Below are positions 1 through 12,083 of a stretch of DNA of 64,000 nucleotides, in pieces. A program made the position numbers and the translations under genes. Within the stretch, counting starts at the first letter, position 1. Each line of letters opens with the position of its first letter. Origin of the DNA: Megalobrama amblycephala (lineage: Eukaryota > Chordata > Actinopteri > Cypriniformes > Xenocyprididae); NCBI RefSeq assembly GCF_018812025.1, contig NC_063051.1, positions 7,358,396-7,422,395 of the forward strand, given 5' to 3'. The notes under the pieces were generated by a model, which worked only from the letters and a program-made list of their open reading frames with translations, ran no database searches and was not told the DNA's origin.

Positions 1-63
1 GCATCTGTCTGCTGTCTCTCTGGGGTCAGCTGAGCCTGGCCTCAACACATCGCAGCCATATTG
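1..63 (+). CDS. tafa2: tafa2 signal-peptide exon, 3' end (partial)
   Basis: Reading from base 3, twenty codons give a hydrophobic stretch (ICLLSLWGQLSLAS) followed by THRSHI. This resembles the end of the TAFA2 signal peptide and the start of the mature protein: the LWG motif and the short His-rich linker are also present in mammalian TAFA2 as I recall it. The exon ends at base 63 with one spare base (phase 1) before a strong donor, gtgagt. That base joins with 'tg' of the exon at 25327 to make Val, giving a continuous reading frame into the cysteine-rich domain. The start codon and about the first 15 residues are outside the window. On its own the short exon would be weak evidence; phase match and the LWG segment make it convincing. 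Confidence 0.82.
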
Positions 64-147
64 GTGAGTTGCATGCAAATATATACACATTAACTTTAAT
101 GGGAAGCATTAGAGAAAACAGATGATCAAACAGACTTTGGTCAAGAT

Positions 148-600
148 CTTGACCAAAAAATTATGCATCTGTTGCTGGAAATAAATGTTGTGATTATATT
201 TCCATCAAGAGGTGCATCAGTTTTTGATTAACTTCTTGTATTGACAATGCAAGAGGTGAGCACTCTGTAAAGTCTCCTCCAGCACACCCTTTTCAATGAC
301 ATTAAGGTCAGGACTAAGAGGTGCCAATTCATGTGTGAAAATGATTCTTCATGCTCCCTCCCAAATATTCTTTCACAATTTGAGTCTGATGAATCTTGAC
401 ATTGTCATTCTGGAATATGGCCATGAAACATCTTCCGATATGGATGTTTAAGAATGAAAAGCTGCACACTCTATCTGTTAGGGTTAGAAGAACTAGAAAC
501 TAGAAACATGATAATCACTGTAATAACTATCCATTCTTAGATTCTTAAGTATTTGCCTATTAAAATCCAAACAGCAACTTTTTTTTGGCCGGGCAGTGTA
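148..600 (-). mobile_element. Decayed Tc1/mariner element remnant
   Basis: The interval contains an antisense transposase fragment (241-425) and ends at 587-600 with 'tggccgggcagtgta', which resembles a terminal repeat of fish Tc1-like elements. A possible left terminal remnant ('gaccaaaaaa') lies near 148. Left boundary and target duplication are not clear. It is non-coding now. Confidence 0.6.
241..425 (-). pseudogene. Tc1-like transposase fragment (C-terminal catalytic part)
   Basis: The reverse complement reads IFQNDNVKIHQ, then HFHT followed by a stop, and further on PDLNVIEK. These correspond to the second catalytic Asp region (QDNA/HTA) and the SPDLNPIE motif carrying the final acidic residue of Tc1/mariner DDE transposases. 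Several stops and frameshifts separate the segments, so this is a dead fragment. The N-terminal DNA-binding half is absent. It lies antisense in the first visible tafa2 intron. Confidence 0.7.
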
Positions 601-604
601 TTTA

Positions 605-1733
605 TATAATTAAATTGCAACCTTTGCGATTTGATGTACTGAAAAAAATTGGTGTTGAATTTACTTTGAAACAATTTTCACTCAGAAAATTTCACAAAGA
701 AAGAACAAGTCATTTTTTGTTTTATTCACAACTACGAAAAAATATTTTGTAATTGCAGCGAGCCACTAAACATTACAGTTTTATTCAACGAATTATGCAA
801 CTCTGGATCTGTTCTCCATTTGAGTCTCCGTTTGATCTCCATTTACTCATTGCTCCTGTCTAGGAGAAACCATTGAGATGTAAAAGTAATAACTTTTTGT
901 GACTTTACTTGCTGAAGTCTCTTGATGGGAGTGCAGTGTTAGGTCAGTGGAGCCCAGTTGCAGGCCAACAGGGGCGCCAGAGGAGAAGGTGTCATGCTTG
1001 TCACTGAAATCTCATTGTAAGGAGAAAGCGACAAAGTGAAGGAGAACCCTGGGCAAAAGGTGGAAGATGTGAATACACATTGCAATAATGAGGCCCTGTC
1101 CACAGGGGCCGAGTGGCAAACAGTAGTGGACCAGGAGTGAAAAGAGAATGTCGTATTTGAGCACATACACACACAGACATTAGCTGCGTATATATCCTGG
1201 CGAGGCTGTGTCTTCCTTTTTTTGTGTTTGCCGAAAGCCACTAAGACCCATTGGGGACAAAGCCAAGCAACAGCGACAATTAATCTCCTGTTATCAAGTC
1301 AAAGGCCGACTCTAAATAAAATCATGCAGCTTTTCAGGCACGGTGACAAAGATAGCAACAAGTTTAGGAGGCCCCATCCTTCTCCCGGCGGATGTGTATG
1401 TGCGGTATGTCGGAGGTAGAAAGGGTGATTGATTACAGCGCGAGTTGCCCAATCATTCACCCTGTGGTGGTGAGAGAGTGGCTTTCCACCCGATGCCGGT
1501 TCCTCAGCTCCAGGCTAGCACAGAACTAATCACAGAGTAACTCCCAATGGCTCGGGGAGGTCAGGCCAAGGTGTTACCCAGTAAACAAACCTCTTTAGCC
1601 CTGCTGTTTAAGAGAAGTGTGGGCCTCCTGCTGCTTTGGAGAGTCAACCTCTCAGAACACCCTTAAGAGAGCACAGATCAGCCCAAAAACACCTCAGGGA
1701 CAACAGCAATGCCAGGACTCATTAGTTAGTCAT

Positions 1734-1764
<31 letters not shown>

Positions 1765-2150
1765 GGGGGGGTAACGTTGGGTGGGAGAAGGAAAGATATG
1801 GCATGAGATGAAAAACAGAGGCAAGGGAAATGAGAGAATATCTGGCAACTTTGATAAATATATAAAAACATAAAACTTGCAGAAATGCAATAAAGTCCTA
1901 GTTGTTTTGGGGGTCTCCCTAATAAACATGGACAATTAAATGTGTGCATTTCTAGAGAAAATGTTGCTCAAACATTGGTCTTTTATATTTTAGGAAATAT
2001 TTGAGATCTGTCTTTGTTTCAGATATTTGTTGTAAAGACTGCTTTGAAAATGCGCTGCAAAATTCTTTTCCTTATTGGTATTCTTCTCTGTTTTTGTCCC
2101 CATTAAAAAACAATGTTCAGTGTGCTTGACTGAAAAATTGTTTAAAAAAT
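605..2150. other. Mostly single-copy intronic sequence
   Basis: No gene or clear transposon is seen. The portion 900-1720 has more balanced base composition than its surroundings and could be conserved regulatory DNA, but this cannot be judged without alignment. A short GA/G tract is listed separately. Confidence 0.35.
1734..1771. repeat. (GA)n followed by an 18-base G run
   Basis: About ten GA units run directly into a homopolymeric G tract. This is a simple sequence repeat. The G run is unusually long for this AT-rich region and may be length-variable or prone to assembly error. Confidence 0.9.
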
Positions 2151-2156
2151 TGCTAC

Positions 2157-2607
2157 TTAAAGGGATAGTTCACCCAAAAATGAAAATTTAATGTTTATCT
2201 GCTTCGCGCTCTGACAACGGCAGTGATGTCTAGCACTCGTTGAAGTATATGCGCCAGACATCACTTCCGTTGTCAGAGCGCGATCAGACCTCACTAAGCG
2301 AGTGCTGAACGCGGTTGGACATAGTGGTGTTTTAGAGGTAAAAAAATGATATAAAAACTGTTCGGTTTCTCGCACAAACCGATCGTTTCGTGTCTTAGGA
2401 CATCAATGTGTCGTCACGCATGTTTTTTCGACTCTTATTGATCGAGTTCCCATTCACTCCTATTATTTGACTGACAGACGGCAACGGTTGCAGTTAAAAA
2501 ACATCATTTGTGTTCTACTGAAGAAACAAAGTCACCTACATCTTGGATGCGCTGGGGGTAAGCAGATAAACATCAAATTTTCATTTTTGGGTGAACTATC
2601 CCTTTAA
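2157..2607. mobile_element. Inverted-repeat MITE of the 'agggatagttcaccc' family
   Basis: The two ends are inverted copies: ttaaagggatagttcaccca at 2157 and its complement ending at 2607, with matching 'aaaatgaaaattt' segments inside. There is no transposase. The interior contains a second hairpin (about 2204-2284, cgcgctctgacaacgg paired with ccgttgtcagagcgcg). The termini are a very common cyprinid repeat; related ends recur at 23221, 32942, 40823, 51170 and 53850 in this window. Confidence 0.8.
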
Positions 2608-2611
2608 GTAA

Positions 2612-2793
2612 ATTTCCTGATAATTTACTCACCTCGATGTCATCCAAGATGTTTGTCTTTCTTTCTTTGGTCAAAAAGAAATTAAGGTTTTTAAGGAAAA
2701 CATTCCAGGATTTTTCTCCATATAGTGGACTTCACTGGGGTACAACGGGTTGAAGGTCCACATTTTACGTAATTACGTAATCACGTTAGAAAG
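2612..2793 (+). repeat. Left half of a cyprinid repeat, split by a hAT insertion
   Basis: The sequence (gataatttactcacc, catccaagatg, tcaaaaagaaattaagg, aacattccaggatttttctcc) matches the repeats at 26451, 51944 (reverse) and 63702. The copy stops at 2793 where the hAT element begins and continues at 3953. Confidence 0.8.
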
Positions 2794-3952
2794 TAGGGAT
2801 GTCCAGATCCGATCACATGATCGGAAATCGGGCCCGATCACGTGGTTTTAGACTCGATCGGAATCGGACGTTACCTCCCGATCAGGACTTGGATATATGT
2901 ATTAGGGGTGCAACGGTTCTCGGTAAAAAATCGAACCGTACGGTTCTCCCTTACGGTTCGGTACGCACTTGCACCGCGGTCCATCTCGATTGACGACGCA
3001 TTGGTTAATATGGTTTGTTTAAAATAGCAACGTGGAAAACAGACAAAGTTCAGATAATGTATGTTTCAGTCGATGGATGCGCAAAACGTTACAACAATGA
3101 TAATCAAAAAGCGTGGACAAAACAGTCACTCTTTGTAAACTGTTAACTGTGAGTGCCGTATGCTCTAATGTCCAGTCATTTACGCCGTCATCACCCGGGT
3201 GTTGATAGTGCGCGAGTGCAGGTGAGACCTGAACAGCACACGTTGCTATCTGTGTTTAAACTAAACCCATTTAAGCCTCGCTGAATAAAACCTTCAAGAA
3301 CAAGACGCGAAAGAGAACTCGCGCGCTGTGAGAAGATTTGTGTGAGCTCATCCAAAGCGCGCACACGCTTATTTCAGTCAGCGCGCAAATACCGAGTTCT
3401 CTTGTGCTTCAGCGGACAAATTCAAATAAATCAAAAATTATGTCAACATGCCCGTCTTAGCGAGTATCCTAGCAAACATAGTCGGTTATGTCTTAAGTGA
3501 TTAGTCGAGAAAGACAGCGCATGTGTAACAGTAGCTATATGTAATGGATCGTGCATGTCTTATAAGGAAAAAAAATATTCCTGCTGCCCGTTTTTAATGT
3601 TAAATCAAACAACAAATAACAAAGAAATCACTCACTGCTCTTGACTGAATAGTTTTTGTAACTTCAATAATGATTAATCTTTATTTATTTTATACAGTAA
3701 AGATAATATGCAGTGATATTTTATATTTGATTACTTTATCCATTTTCTGTACCTGAAAACTGCTGTTACTGTAGATACCTGAAAAACCTGAAAAGCATTG
3801 TTCCTGGATCCTGGATCTGTTTTTTCGCTCTTCTTTATTCTTTTTTATGTATTATAGAAGTATCGGATCGGGACTCGGTATCGGTAGATACTCAAAATCA
3901 AATGACTCGGACTCGGACTCGAGGGCAAAAAAACGTGATCGGGACATCCCTA
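2794..3952. mobile_element. Non-autonomous hAT element with 8-bp target duplication
   Basis: The left end tagggatgtccagatccgat and right end gtgatcgggacatcccta are imperfect inverted repeats. They are flanked by ttagaaag (2786-2793) and ttggaaag (3953-3960), matching at seven of eight positions, the size expected for hAT transposons. No transposase frame survives. A second element-like terminus (taggggtgcaacggttc, 2903) lies inside without a matching partner, suggesting a truncated nested hAT end. An undisturbed copy of the target sequence is visible at 63,980-64,000. Confidence 0.82.
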
Positions 3953-4130
3953 TTGGAAAGGTCACTCGTGATGTAGGTACCGAGTAAAGTACCGATCCAG
4001 TGTCTACAAAGCGAACGTGCAAAGATTAAGTCAAACGGCCTTTACAAAAAAAAGTAAAACAACAATGTTGGACGATTTTGAAGTTGGAGGAGAAAATGAG
4101 ATGGAGTTTTTCACCCTAGAGCGGTACTTT
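3953..4130 (+). repeat. Right half of the cyprinid repeat split by the hAT element
   Basis: It resumes with ttggaaaggtcactcgtgatg after the hAT target duplication and continues through 'gagaaaatgagatggagttt'. Together with 2612-2793 it reconstitutes one repeat interrupted once. It carries no coding capacity that I recognise. Confidence 0.7.
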
Positions 4131-4263
4131 GTCCATACTGTACAGTAAGAGCTGAAAATCCTCACAAATTTTAATCTTCTTTAAAACAAGATTTGATCAA
4201 GTGGTATTCACTAGATGTCGCATAGGTCATACTAGATTAGGTAAAGGTGAATACCCAACTCCA

Positions 4264-4423
4264 TGTTAGATGTTAGAGCATGGCACTAGCGATGCCAAGG
4301 TCATGGGTTCAATCCCAGGGATTGCACATACTCAGATACAAATGTATAGTATAATGCAATGTTAGTCACTTTGGATAAAAGCATCTGCCAAATGCATAAA
4401 TGTAAATGTAAATGTAAATGTAA
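4264..4423 (+). repeat. tRNA-derived SINE with (AAATGT)n tail
   Basis: The 5' part retains a tRNA-like structure. A perfect five-base-pair anticodon stem (tggca/tgcca, 4281-4297) encloses a seven-base loop with AGC in the anticodon position, as in tRNA-Ala, and a B-box-like gggttcaatccc sits at 4305-4316. The body ends with tttggataaaagcatctgcc and aatgcataaatg, then a short AAATGT repeat. This 3' module is typical of cyprinid SINEs. The T loop is one base short, so it is not a functional tRNA gene. Confidence 0.8.
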
Positions 4424-4424
4424 T

Positions 4425-5853
4425 GCAAGTAGACAACATTTTTATTTAGTAAGCTCACTTAAGGACTAAGTAAGATTTTACCAGAAAAGGTTTTTGTAAT
4501 ATGTCAATGTAAAGCCTCTTGTATATTATTAACTGCTGTATTTTTCTTTCTTTTTGTTTGGTTTTTATTTTTATTGTATCTGTGCAACTCATGTATTTTT
4601 TTGTAACTCAGTTTTTGCCGTGAAAATAGCCTCAGATGCTGACATGGCATTAAGAAGCTATGCTACAGTAAGAGCTGTAAAATTGGCATTGATATCATTG
4701 ATAGCTTTGATCATTTGGTCTTGGAAGAATTTGTTGGGAAATAGTTTATATGGAAATTTCTGACTTTAGATTACAGACTGGCATATCTGAACTCAGTTTG
4801 TGAAACTCAAAGCGATACAGTATGTTAGAAATGTCCCTTAATCTTATTGCTCTTTAGGAGAAACAATTGAGATGATATGTTTTTTTTCCTGTGTTGATCT
4901 TGAAGACGTTGATGCATCAATGTAAAATCTCTCCATATAAATTCATAGAGCAATAAGACCATGTCTTGCTGTTGATTAGATGGAATGTTTCCCTCCTCTT
5001 CTCCTTAAATAGATGCGTCTCCATACTAATGCACAGCAATCAAGCATTTTCTGAATTGTTAGTCAGTAGCTGCAGGGGGAGATTCTGCAACGTACGCTGG
5101 AATAATGGAGACGTGAAAACCACGTTGCAAGAGCTGATTATCAGATTTAATCTGACAGCTGGTCTCTTTTCTTCAGATACAGGGCTTGAAGTGATACACC
5201 ATGCAGGTCATAAAGTTATAGATGTAACAGGTTCTGGAATAATGTTCTGATGAAATATGGCCCCTAACTGAATTGAATTTTTAATGTCAATTAGATCATC
5301 AAAATATTTTATTCCGCAAGGTTAAATTGCACATACCCACTTACACTTTAACTCTTGCACTTGTACGGTATAATAACCTTCTTTGTCTTGATAAATAATG
5401 GTTGACATTATTCATTAGCGTGGTCTAGTTAGCCCCTGCTAGTAGATTTCATAACTGCGCCATTTATACCTCACTCCAATTATTATAGAGCTTCATGGTT
5501 GATATGATAAATGACATGAAGGTTCCTTGCTGGTATTGTTCAATTAAATTAAATTTTAAACATTTTATATAATCTTTACAGTTATTTCCATATGCGAGTA
5601 CATGTTGGCTGGCTTGTCACAGACTGCAGAATTTCAGCCTAGAGTGGGCTTGTATGTCTACAAGGGAAATCGTGCATGCCTCAGTGCACTCTGTGTAGAA
5701 TAGCATAGCTATAGCTTGTTCCAGGGACAGATAGGAGGAAGACATCTCAATTTTTGGACTCTGATATTCTGGTGTCTGCAGGGCAGGTCAGTGTTTCCTT
5801 TGGGACACTGGACCATGTGGAACACTTCTCACGGTATACTGGGGTAAAGACAT
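4425..5853. other. Single-copy intronic sequence, nothing recognised
   Basis: Open frames here (up to 94 codons) show no family motif and no paired splice sites of note. I see no transposon termini. Confidence 0.4.
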
Positions 5854-5972
<119 letters not shown>

Positions 5973-8450
5973 GGATGGACAGATACAGTATATGGATACA
6001 GTAGACAGGCAGACATGGCATAAATGTCCTCAAACAATTTGTTTTATAGTTTGACTTAAAGTACTGCATGTGACATTTAATGCAAGTAGTAATTGTTTCA
6101 GTTGTCATAGATGGCATTTGCCTTGGTGAAGTTTGACCATGTGTTTGACACACACAGAAAATGTGAAGGAAAAAGCAGCCAGCAAGAGTCTGGCATATAT
6201 GAAGTCCTTTAAAACAGTTTAAAAAGCTTCCCAGGAGTGTGCAGATCTCATCTAGATAGAGGGTACTTCTTAAAAAGCTGATATATAGATATTTTTTGGT
6301 CTCCACATAATTAACCTCCATAGTTATTTACGTATTACTGCAATATTTTTTGAAAATGCGGTATATAAATAACATTGAATTGACATTTCTCAAGTGCTGA
6401 GTGGACGATAGTAATAGTAAAGCAAGAGTAGCTGTGCCCAAACTGCACTGAAACTGTAATTTAAGCAAACATATAGCAACAGTAATAATCAGTAACAATC
6501 AAATAAGTTTATTAAGCACTGTTTAAACTAAAGTTTAAGTTGTTTCATGTCATTATCACCATTATTATAACTCATCTGACTTCTTATACAGAGCTTATAC
6601 ACCAAGCTTTTACCCATGACTAGCATCTCATTAGTAGCCGTTGAGACTTCCTGGCGGTCAGTCTGTAACTCTGAGCAACATGATATTTTTCTATTTTGGG
6701 CAGAATAAAAGGGGATCATAATGGTTTTAACTGACGGCGGCAATTAGCAGAGAAGTGCTGACAGCGTTCTAGAGGGCCGCGCTGAGAACAGAGTGTTAAA
6801 ATCGCCATCATGAAGCCTTAAAAATTACTTGCTCTGTTTTTAAAAAAAAGGCTCACAGGACCCTGCAATTTTAAAGAGTGCATGTAAGATACGTTTCATT
6901 TTAGTTTACCATTCACTATATAGCATGTCAATTGTTATTACTATATTGAAAGCAATATTGCATAGTAAGGCTAACCAAGGAATTGATTTTGAATGCACAT
7001 ACTGTATATACCATGATGACATCAATCAGCATTTTAGATTTGACTTGGTTAACTGCGGCACTATGATAATGCAGGCTATTTTTTTCACACCTCCTGTAGA
7101 CTCGCATTTCATGATTTGAGCACGGTTATATTTTCACCAAGCTGAGGATATGTCAGGAAACTCAATATTTCTCTCTCAACTCTAATAAGGAATTCCTTGC
7201 TGTTATTACTAGAACAGATTGATGGCCCCAGATCGTAAATTAAAGATATTTGCTTTAATAACTGTCCCTTTGAAACTACCCACTCAATAAGTGCAAGTAA
7301 TAATACGATATCAATCCTGGAAGACATTTACGAGCAGGCATCCTTTGCAAAAACAAGACGAGGCGAGAGAACTATTGTGAGAGATGCTCCAAAGGTTTTG
7401 TGGATTTCTCAGGTTGTTTGTTCTCTGACTCCCTTCATTGGTTTGCACTACCCCCCTCATTTCTGCTAGTTACCCACAATAGGTAGTTTAGCCCAAGTGA
7501 AACTTTAACATCGGGACTTGTACAGTATTTAAAATGAACTCTATCAGTCCATATAGTCAGTTCATAACATGCTCAGAAATGAACTCATATTATTGGTCTT
7601 ATTGTACATGATTCATGGTATTATTTCAAAGAAAAATGATTTTGTCTTGTCTTTGCAGAGTGAAAGTGTATAAATAATAATAATAATAATAAATGTTTAT
7701 TAATAATGATATTTATGATTATTTATTTAAAAATAAAGTGTTTCACTCCTAAAATGTTGCACTATGGAATGTTGTCTTACTTTCAAAATAATTAAAGCAC
7801 CAGTATGTTACCACATTAAAAATGAATTAGTTTCGTCCTATTTCCAGTGCTGATTCTACATAATACATCAACATAGATTCCTGTATTTGTGAAGTCAAAT
7901 GTCTGAACATCTGGGTCGAATTTTCCTCCGTAGGCCTACCTGTTTACTCAGAAACCATCTGTAGTTTAGTGTACTCCTAAAATAAAGCAGATATACAGTG
8001 CACATTTTAATTTTAAATGTCTTTCTCTTCCTGGAAAATGGACCAAAAATACTGATGACTCATCTTGTACACTGCAATTACGTTTTATCCAGCAAACAGG
8101 GGCCTTTTGAGTCAGAGATGCTTAGAAATGTGAATTACCATGAATCTACATAATAGCACAAGTTAGAATATTCCCTTGAATTTTGTCCCATCAAGCATAA
8201 AAGAGTCTGAAAAATGTGATATTGAACAGTGCTACTGATTGGTTAAGGGTTTGTAAGCTCCTAGCATGCATTACTGTTAGTTGTAAGATTATTGTTGTGC
8301 TGTTTGCTGAATTACTATTAATTAGTTATGGACACTTTTTTCACATTTCCAGGGTTCTCAGAAGCGGAAGTTGTCATAGTCGAGTGAACATGTATAGTGG
8401 TGAATAGGAGATGACAGCAAATATAATTTTTGTATTCTATGTTGCTTCAA
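5973..8450. other. Single-copy intronic sequence
   Basis: There is no convincing gene, RNA or transposon. A short TAA run sits at about 7673-7691. Confidence 0.4.
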
Positions 8451-8833
8451 CAGCAAACCCGGATAAGTTGGCAAAACTCAAAAAAATGAGGCGAATTTGG
8501 CAGATTTTTATTTTGTACTCATACATTTTAATTTGCTCTTGACTTGAAATATTTGAGTAAGCTAACTCTTACATTTAACTTAAAATCATGTAATCTCAAC
8601 TTAAATATTTTTAGTAGTGGAAACTTGGCTAGCTTTAACTAGATAATTCAGTAAATGCTAACTTGCTATTTGGTAACACAATGCTTTGATATCATTAGCA
8701 TAGCATAGCAATTGCTGCAATATAGACCATTTAACATATTTCTGTTCTCAAACTAAGCTCGTCACCATGATGGTAACCTCCCAAAAACTCAACATAACAG
8801 AAACTCTTTTAAATTAGCATAGCTAAACGTTAA

Positions 8834-9072
8834 CCCCCAGTTTCACAGACAAGACTTAAACTAGTCTAGACTAAAATGCATGTTTGAGGTGTGTTTTAAT
8901 TGAAAGTAACTTGCACTGACATATTTTAAAATATGCCAGTGCCATTGTTTTGTCTCAAGATGAACACCAGTAATGTTTTTTTCTAGTGAACATTTATAAA
9001 AGTACTTAAATGCCTTAATTGGACTAAGGCCTAATCCTGGCTTAGGCTAAACCCTCTCTGTGAAACTGGGCC
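8834..9072. mobile_element. Short MITE with 'cccagtttcacag' inverted ends
   Basis: The left end cccagtttcacagacaagac is complementary to the right end ending tgtgaaactgggc, and TTAA lies immediately left. The interior adjoining the right end is itself self-complementary (aaggcctaatcctggctt). No coding sequence is present. Confidence 0.7.
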
Positions 9073-9123
9073 TAAATCTCCCACTTAACATTCATATTGC
9101 ACAAAAAAACTTTATATAACACC

Positions 9124-9534
9124 AAGGTCCCTTTAAGACAAGTCATTTCACTCGGCAGTCATCTTTGAAATGCCTCTCGGGCATGCAAGTGCAGCTCCTA
9201 TCTCTTTGAATGGGAAAACATCAAATTCTCCAAAGCTGTTTGCCAAGCTTTTAATTAAATTTCATATTTGTAATCACCCTTGAAATCTGACAACAACTGT
9301 CTCATAAATGCTTTTTCCAAGCACTCGAATCATGACAAAAAACTGTATTTTTCAGGCTGGATCAAGCTAATGCGCACACGCAGACCTAAATGCGCGTCTG
9401 TGACGCGATGACTTTACCAGTCGGCGATTGGGTCTTATTTAGAAGGCGGGACTTATTCCGCCATATTGTGTGTTGCACTTTCTCCCATTCAAAACAATAT
9501 GAGTGACACGTCTTGTGTTATTCAATAGTCTTTG
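9124..9534 (+). repeat. First copy of a duplicated 410-bp module
   Basis: The module begins near 'ggtccctttaagacaagtca' and ends at 'ttcaatagtctttg'. It is repeated in the same orientation at 9700-10114. Both contain caaattctccaaagctgttt and gggacttattccgccatatt. Neither is protein coding. Confidence 0.85.
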
Positions 9535-9699
9535 ATAACACTTAATTTTAGCATTTACTCTCCCTTTCTAGTGTCATGGCAAAGCATGCTGGGAAATAGA
9601 AATCCCAGCCCAGTTTCAGTTTAATTTAAGTTTGTCTAAATTAAAAGAAACATGTTCATAAAACTCATGAACAATGAAACAAGTCAAATTACTTAAAAC

Positions 9700-10114
9700 A
9701 AAGTCCCTTTAAGCCAAGTCTTTTCACTTGGCGGCCATCTTTGAAAAGCCTTTCGGGCATGCAAGTGCATCTCCTATCTCTCTGAATGGGGAAACATCAA
9801 ATTCTCCAAAGCTGTTTGCCAAGCTTTCGATTAAATTTCATATATGAAATCACCAAGAAAATCTGACAAACAACTTTCTCATAAATTTTGTTTCTAAATG
9901 CTCAAATCATGACAAAAAAAACTGGCTGGATCAAGCTAATGCGCATGTGCAGTTCTAAGAGCTTCTAACGGTCGCTGCAGTGACACAGTGACTTTACCAA
10001 TCAGCAATTGGCTCTTTTTTAGAAGGTGGGACTTATTCCGCCATATTGCGTGTTGCACTTTCCCCCATTCAAAATATTATGAGTGATGCATCTTGTGTTA
10101 TTCAATAGTCTTTG
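9700..10114 (+). repeat. Second copy of the duplicated module
   Basis: It is a direct repeat of 9124-9534, diverged by scattered substitutions and small indels, with about 165 bp between copies. A surrounding element may extend from about 8455 to 10250, but its termini are not clear. Confidence 0.85.
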
Positions 10115-10249
10115 CTTAAAATGTGTCAGTTTCATGGAAAAAGAAAGTTCTATATACTCATAAAAGTTAATTTGATTGAACTAATTTGTTTAATTTAAGT
10201 TTACCCTACTCAAACCAATTAATTATTTTGAGCGTTAGGGTTTACAGTG

Positions 10250-11970
10250 AAAATCCGACTTTTCGCGAAGAGGGTGAAAATACAGTTATTGTATAGCCGT
10301 TGTATTAAAAACTCTCATGTGGCAGTATCATTTCTTTTTTTTTTTAATTTACATAATATAACACAAATTATAACATTATAAATATATATTGCATTTTTTA
10401 AAAATGAAAATATTAAAATGTTTTCTAGATTTGCGATGTTAATAACTATGGAAACGTGTCATCACAGTCTAAAGGGTCCATTTGTTGTGTGATAATCTTT
10501 TGAAGTCCTATAAACAAAACCATTATTCACTTTTAGAAGTGGACGCATATCAGTTTTGTTGTGATTAATTTAGCATTCATATCTTACATGCAGTCTAATC
10601 CCTGTCTGGTGACCCACAGTGACCAGTGATAGTACTAGAAAAGTAATGCTGGTTAAATTATGCAAAACGAAATGTTCAGTGTCAGGGAGCGATGTGGTGT
10701 TCTCAAATGTGAATTAATTATGACCAGCAGCTACCATTCAGTAGGTTAATGACTCTTGAACAGACCTCAGTTAAAATAATTTAGACTATTAAGAATTCAT
10801 AATTGTAATATTTCACCTCTGGCTGGCGGCAACTTTGCTCAACACTCATTGTAATTTGGCCGATTAACAATTAATACTTGCAATATTTCACCTTGACCCG
10901 AAATGGCGTAGTTGAATGAGTCAGAGCTGGTCATGGAGGTTTTTTATGCCTTTTGCCATGGCGGTTTTGGTTGGCAATCTACTCTGGACCTTGGAAAATA
11001 ACACCAAACGTGTTTGGAATGGGTGAGTACATAATTACAATTTTATTTTTTGGCAAACTATCCTAAAATATTGCCTACAGAGATGTACAACCTTCAAATC
11101 TCAAAGTTACATTTGAGAAATTGCACTATAATTGAACTAAAAATGATCTTTTAACGCAGTAAAATTATAGCATTTTTTTTTTTTTTATGTGGAACATGCA
11201 CTATATTTTATACAATTCTGAATCAGAGAGAGTTGTGTTTATTTCAGTTCATGGGCTGTTTCCTTTCCACCTCGGTCTGTAGACAACAGCACAGGAAGCT
11301 GATTGGTGTTGTTTGTTTCCACGGCAGCATGTGTGATGACATCTCTCCTGTCAGTCATGTTTTGCAGGCTCAGAGGAGAGTGTATGTGTGTGTATGTGTG
11401 CATATGTGAGATATAAAACACTACTGACACTTTGAGGGTGGGGACAGCATGCTATTTAGAGCAAACATGACTGTAGTGAGAGGCAGGATGCATTCGGAAT
11501 GAGCGAGCACGTGGGAAAACGAACACAGAATTCCCTGCTAATGGAGGTATTAGGCTGAATGTGGCTCCAAAAATGACAACACACCTTTGAGCGTATTTTG
11601 ATATATATCAGTATGTATCATATGATATTACATAATAATTTTTATAGTGGACTAATTAGAATGCGCTGTTAAATCGATAAAGTAATATCAAACCTGAGAC
11701 TTTATACAGAACTTTTCTGTCATTTTGTAATTTCTTTCCTCCCTTTATTTTCCAATAGAGTTAGGTGCTTTGATGTGATTGGTAAGCAAGCAAGCTTTTG
11801 ACCTTGGATGCTCCTCTAATGGATGGAGAAAGTAACTAAATATTGAAGCTATCGTCTTGAAAGCTAGACAAGACAAAAACACCCAGACAGGCAGGTGTAA
11901 TAAAAGTCTCAGAAGTGAGAAAAGTAGAATTCTCTCCTCAGTTCCCAAATTAACTACAGAGAAGCCAGGG
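10250..11970. other. Single-copy intronic sequence
   Basis: No gene or transposon end is recognised. Segments around 10,820-11,040 and 11,430-11,560 are of balanced composition; function is unknown. Confidence 0.35.
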
Positions 11971-11976
11971 CACAAT

Positions 11977-12020
11977 TTAACTATGGAGGGATATATATAT
12001 ATATATATATCCATAGTTAA
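11977..12020. repeat. (TA)n inside a small palindrome
   Basis: ttaactatgg at 11977 and ccatagttaa ending at 12020 are exact inverted repeats separated by an alternating AT core. The structure would extrude as a hairpin. Confidence 0.85.
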
Positions 12021-12083
12021 ATTATTTTATGTTTTGCGAATTATTTTATTTTATGTAGTATATAAAATGTTATTATTTTTTTA

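Noticed and set aside
4264..4340. Possible functional tRNA-Ala gene
   Set aside because: Only the anticodon arm is intact; the T loop is short and it continues into a SINE body and tail.
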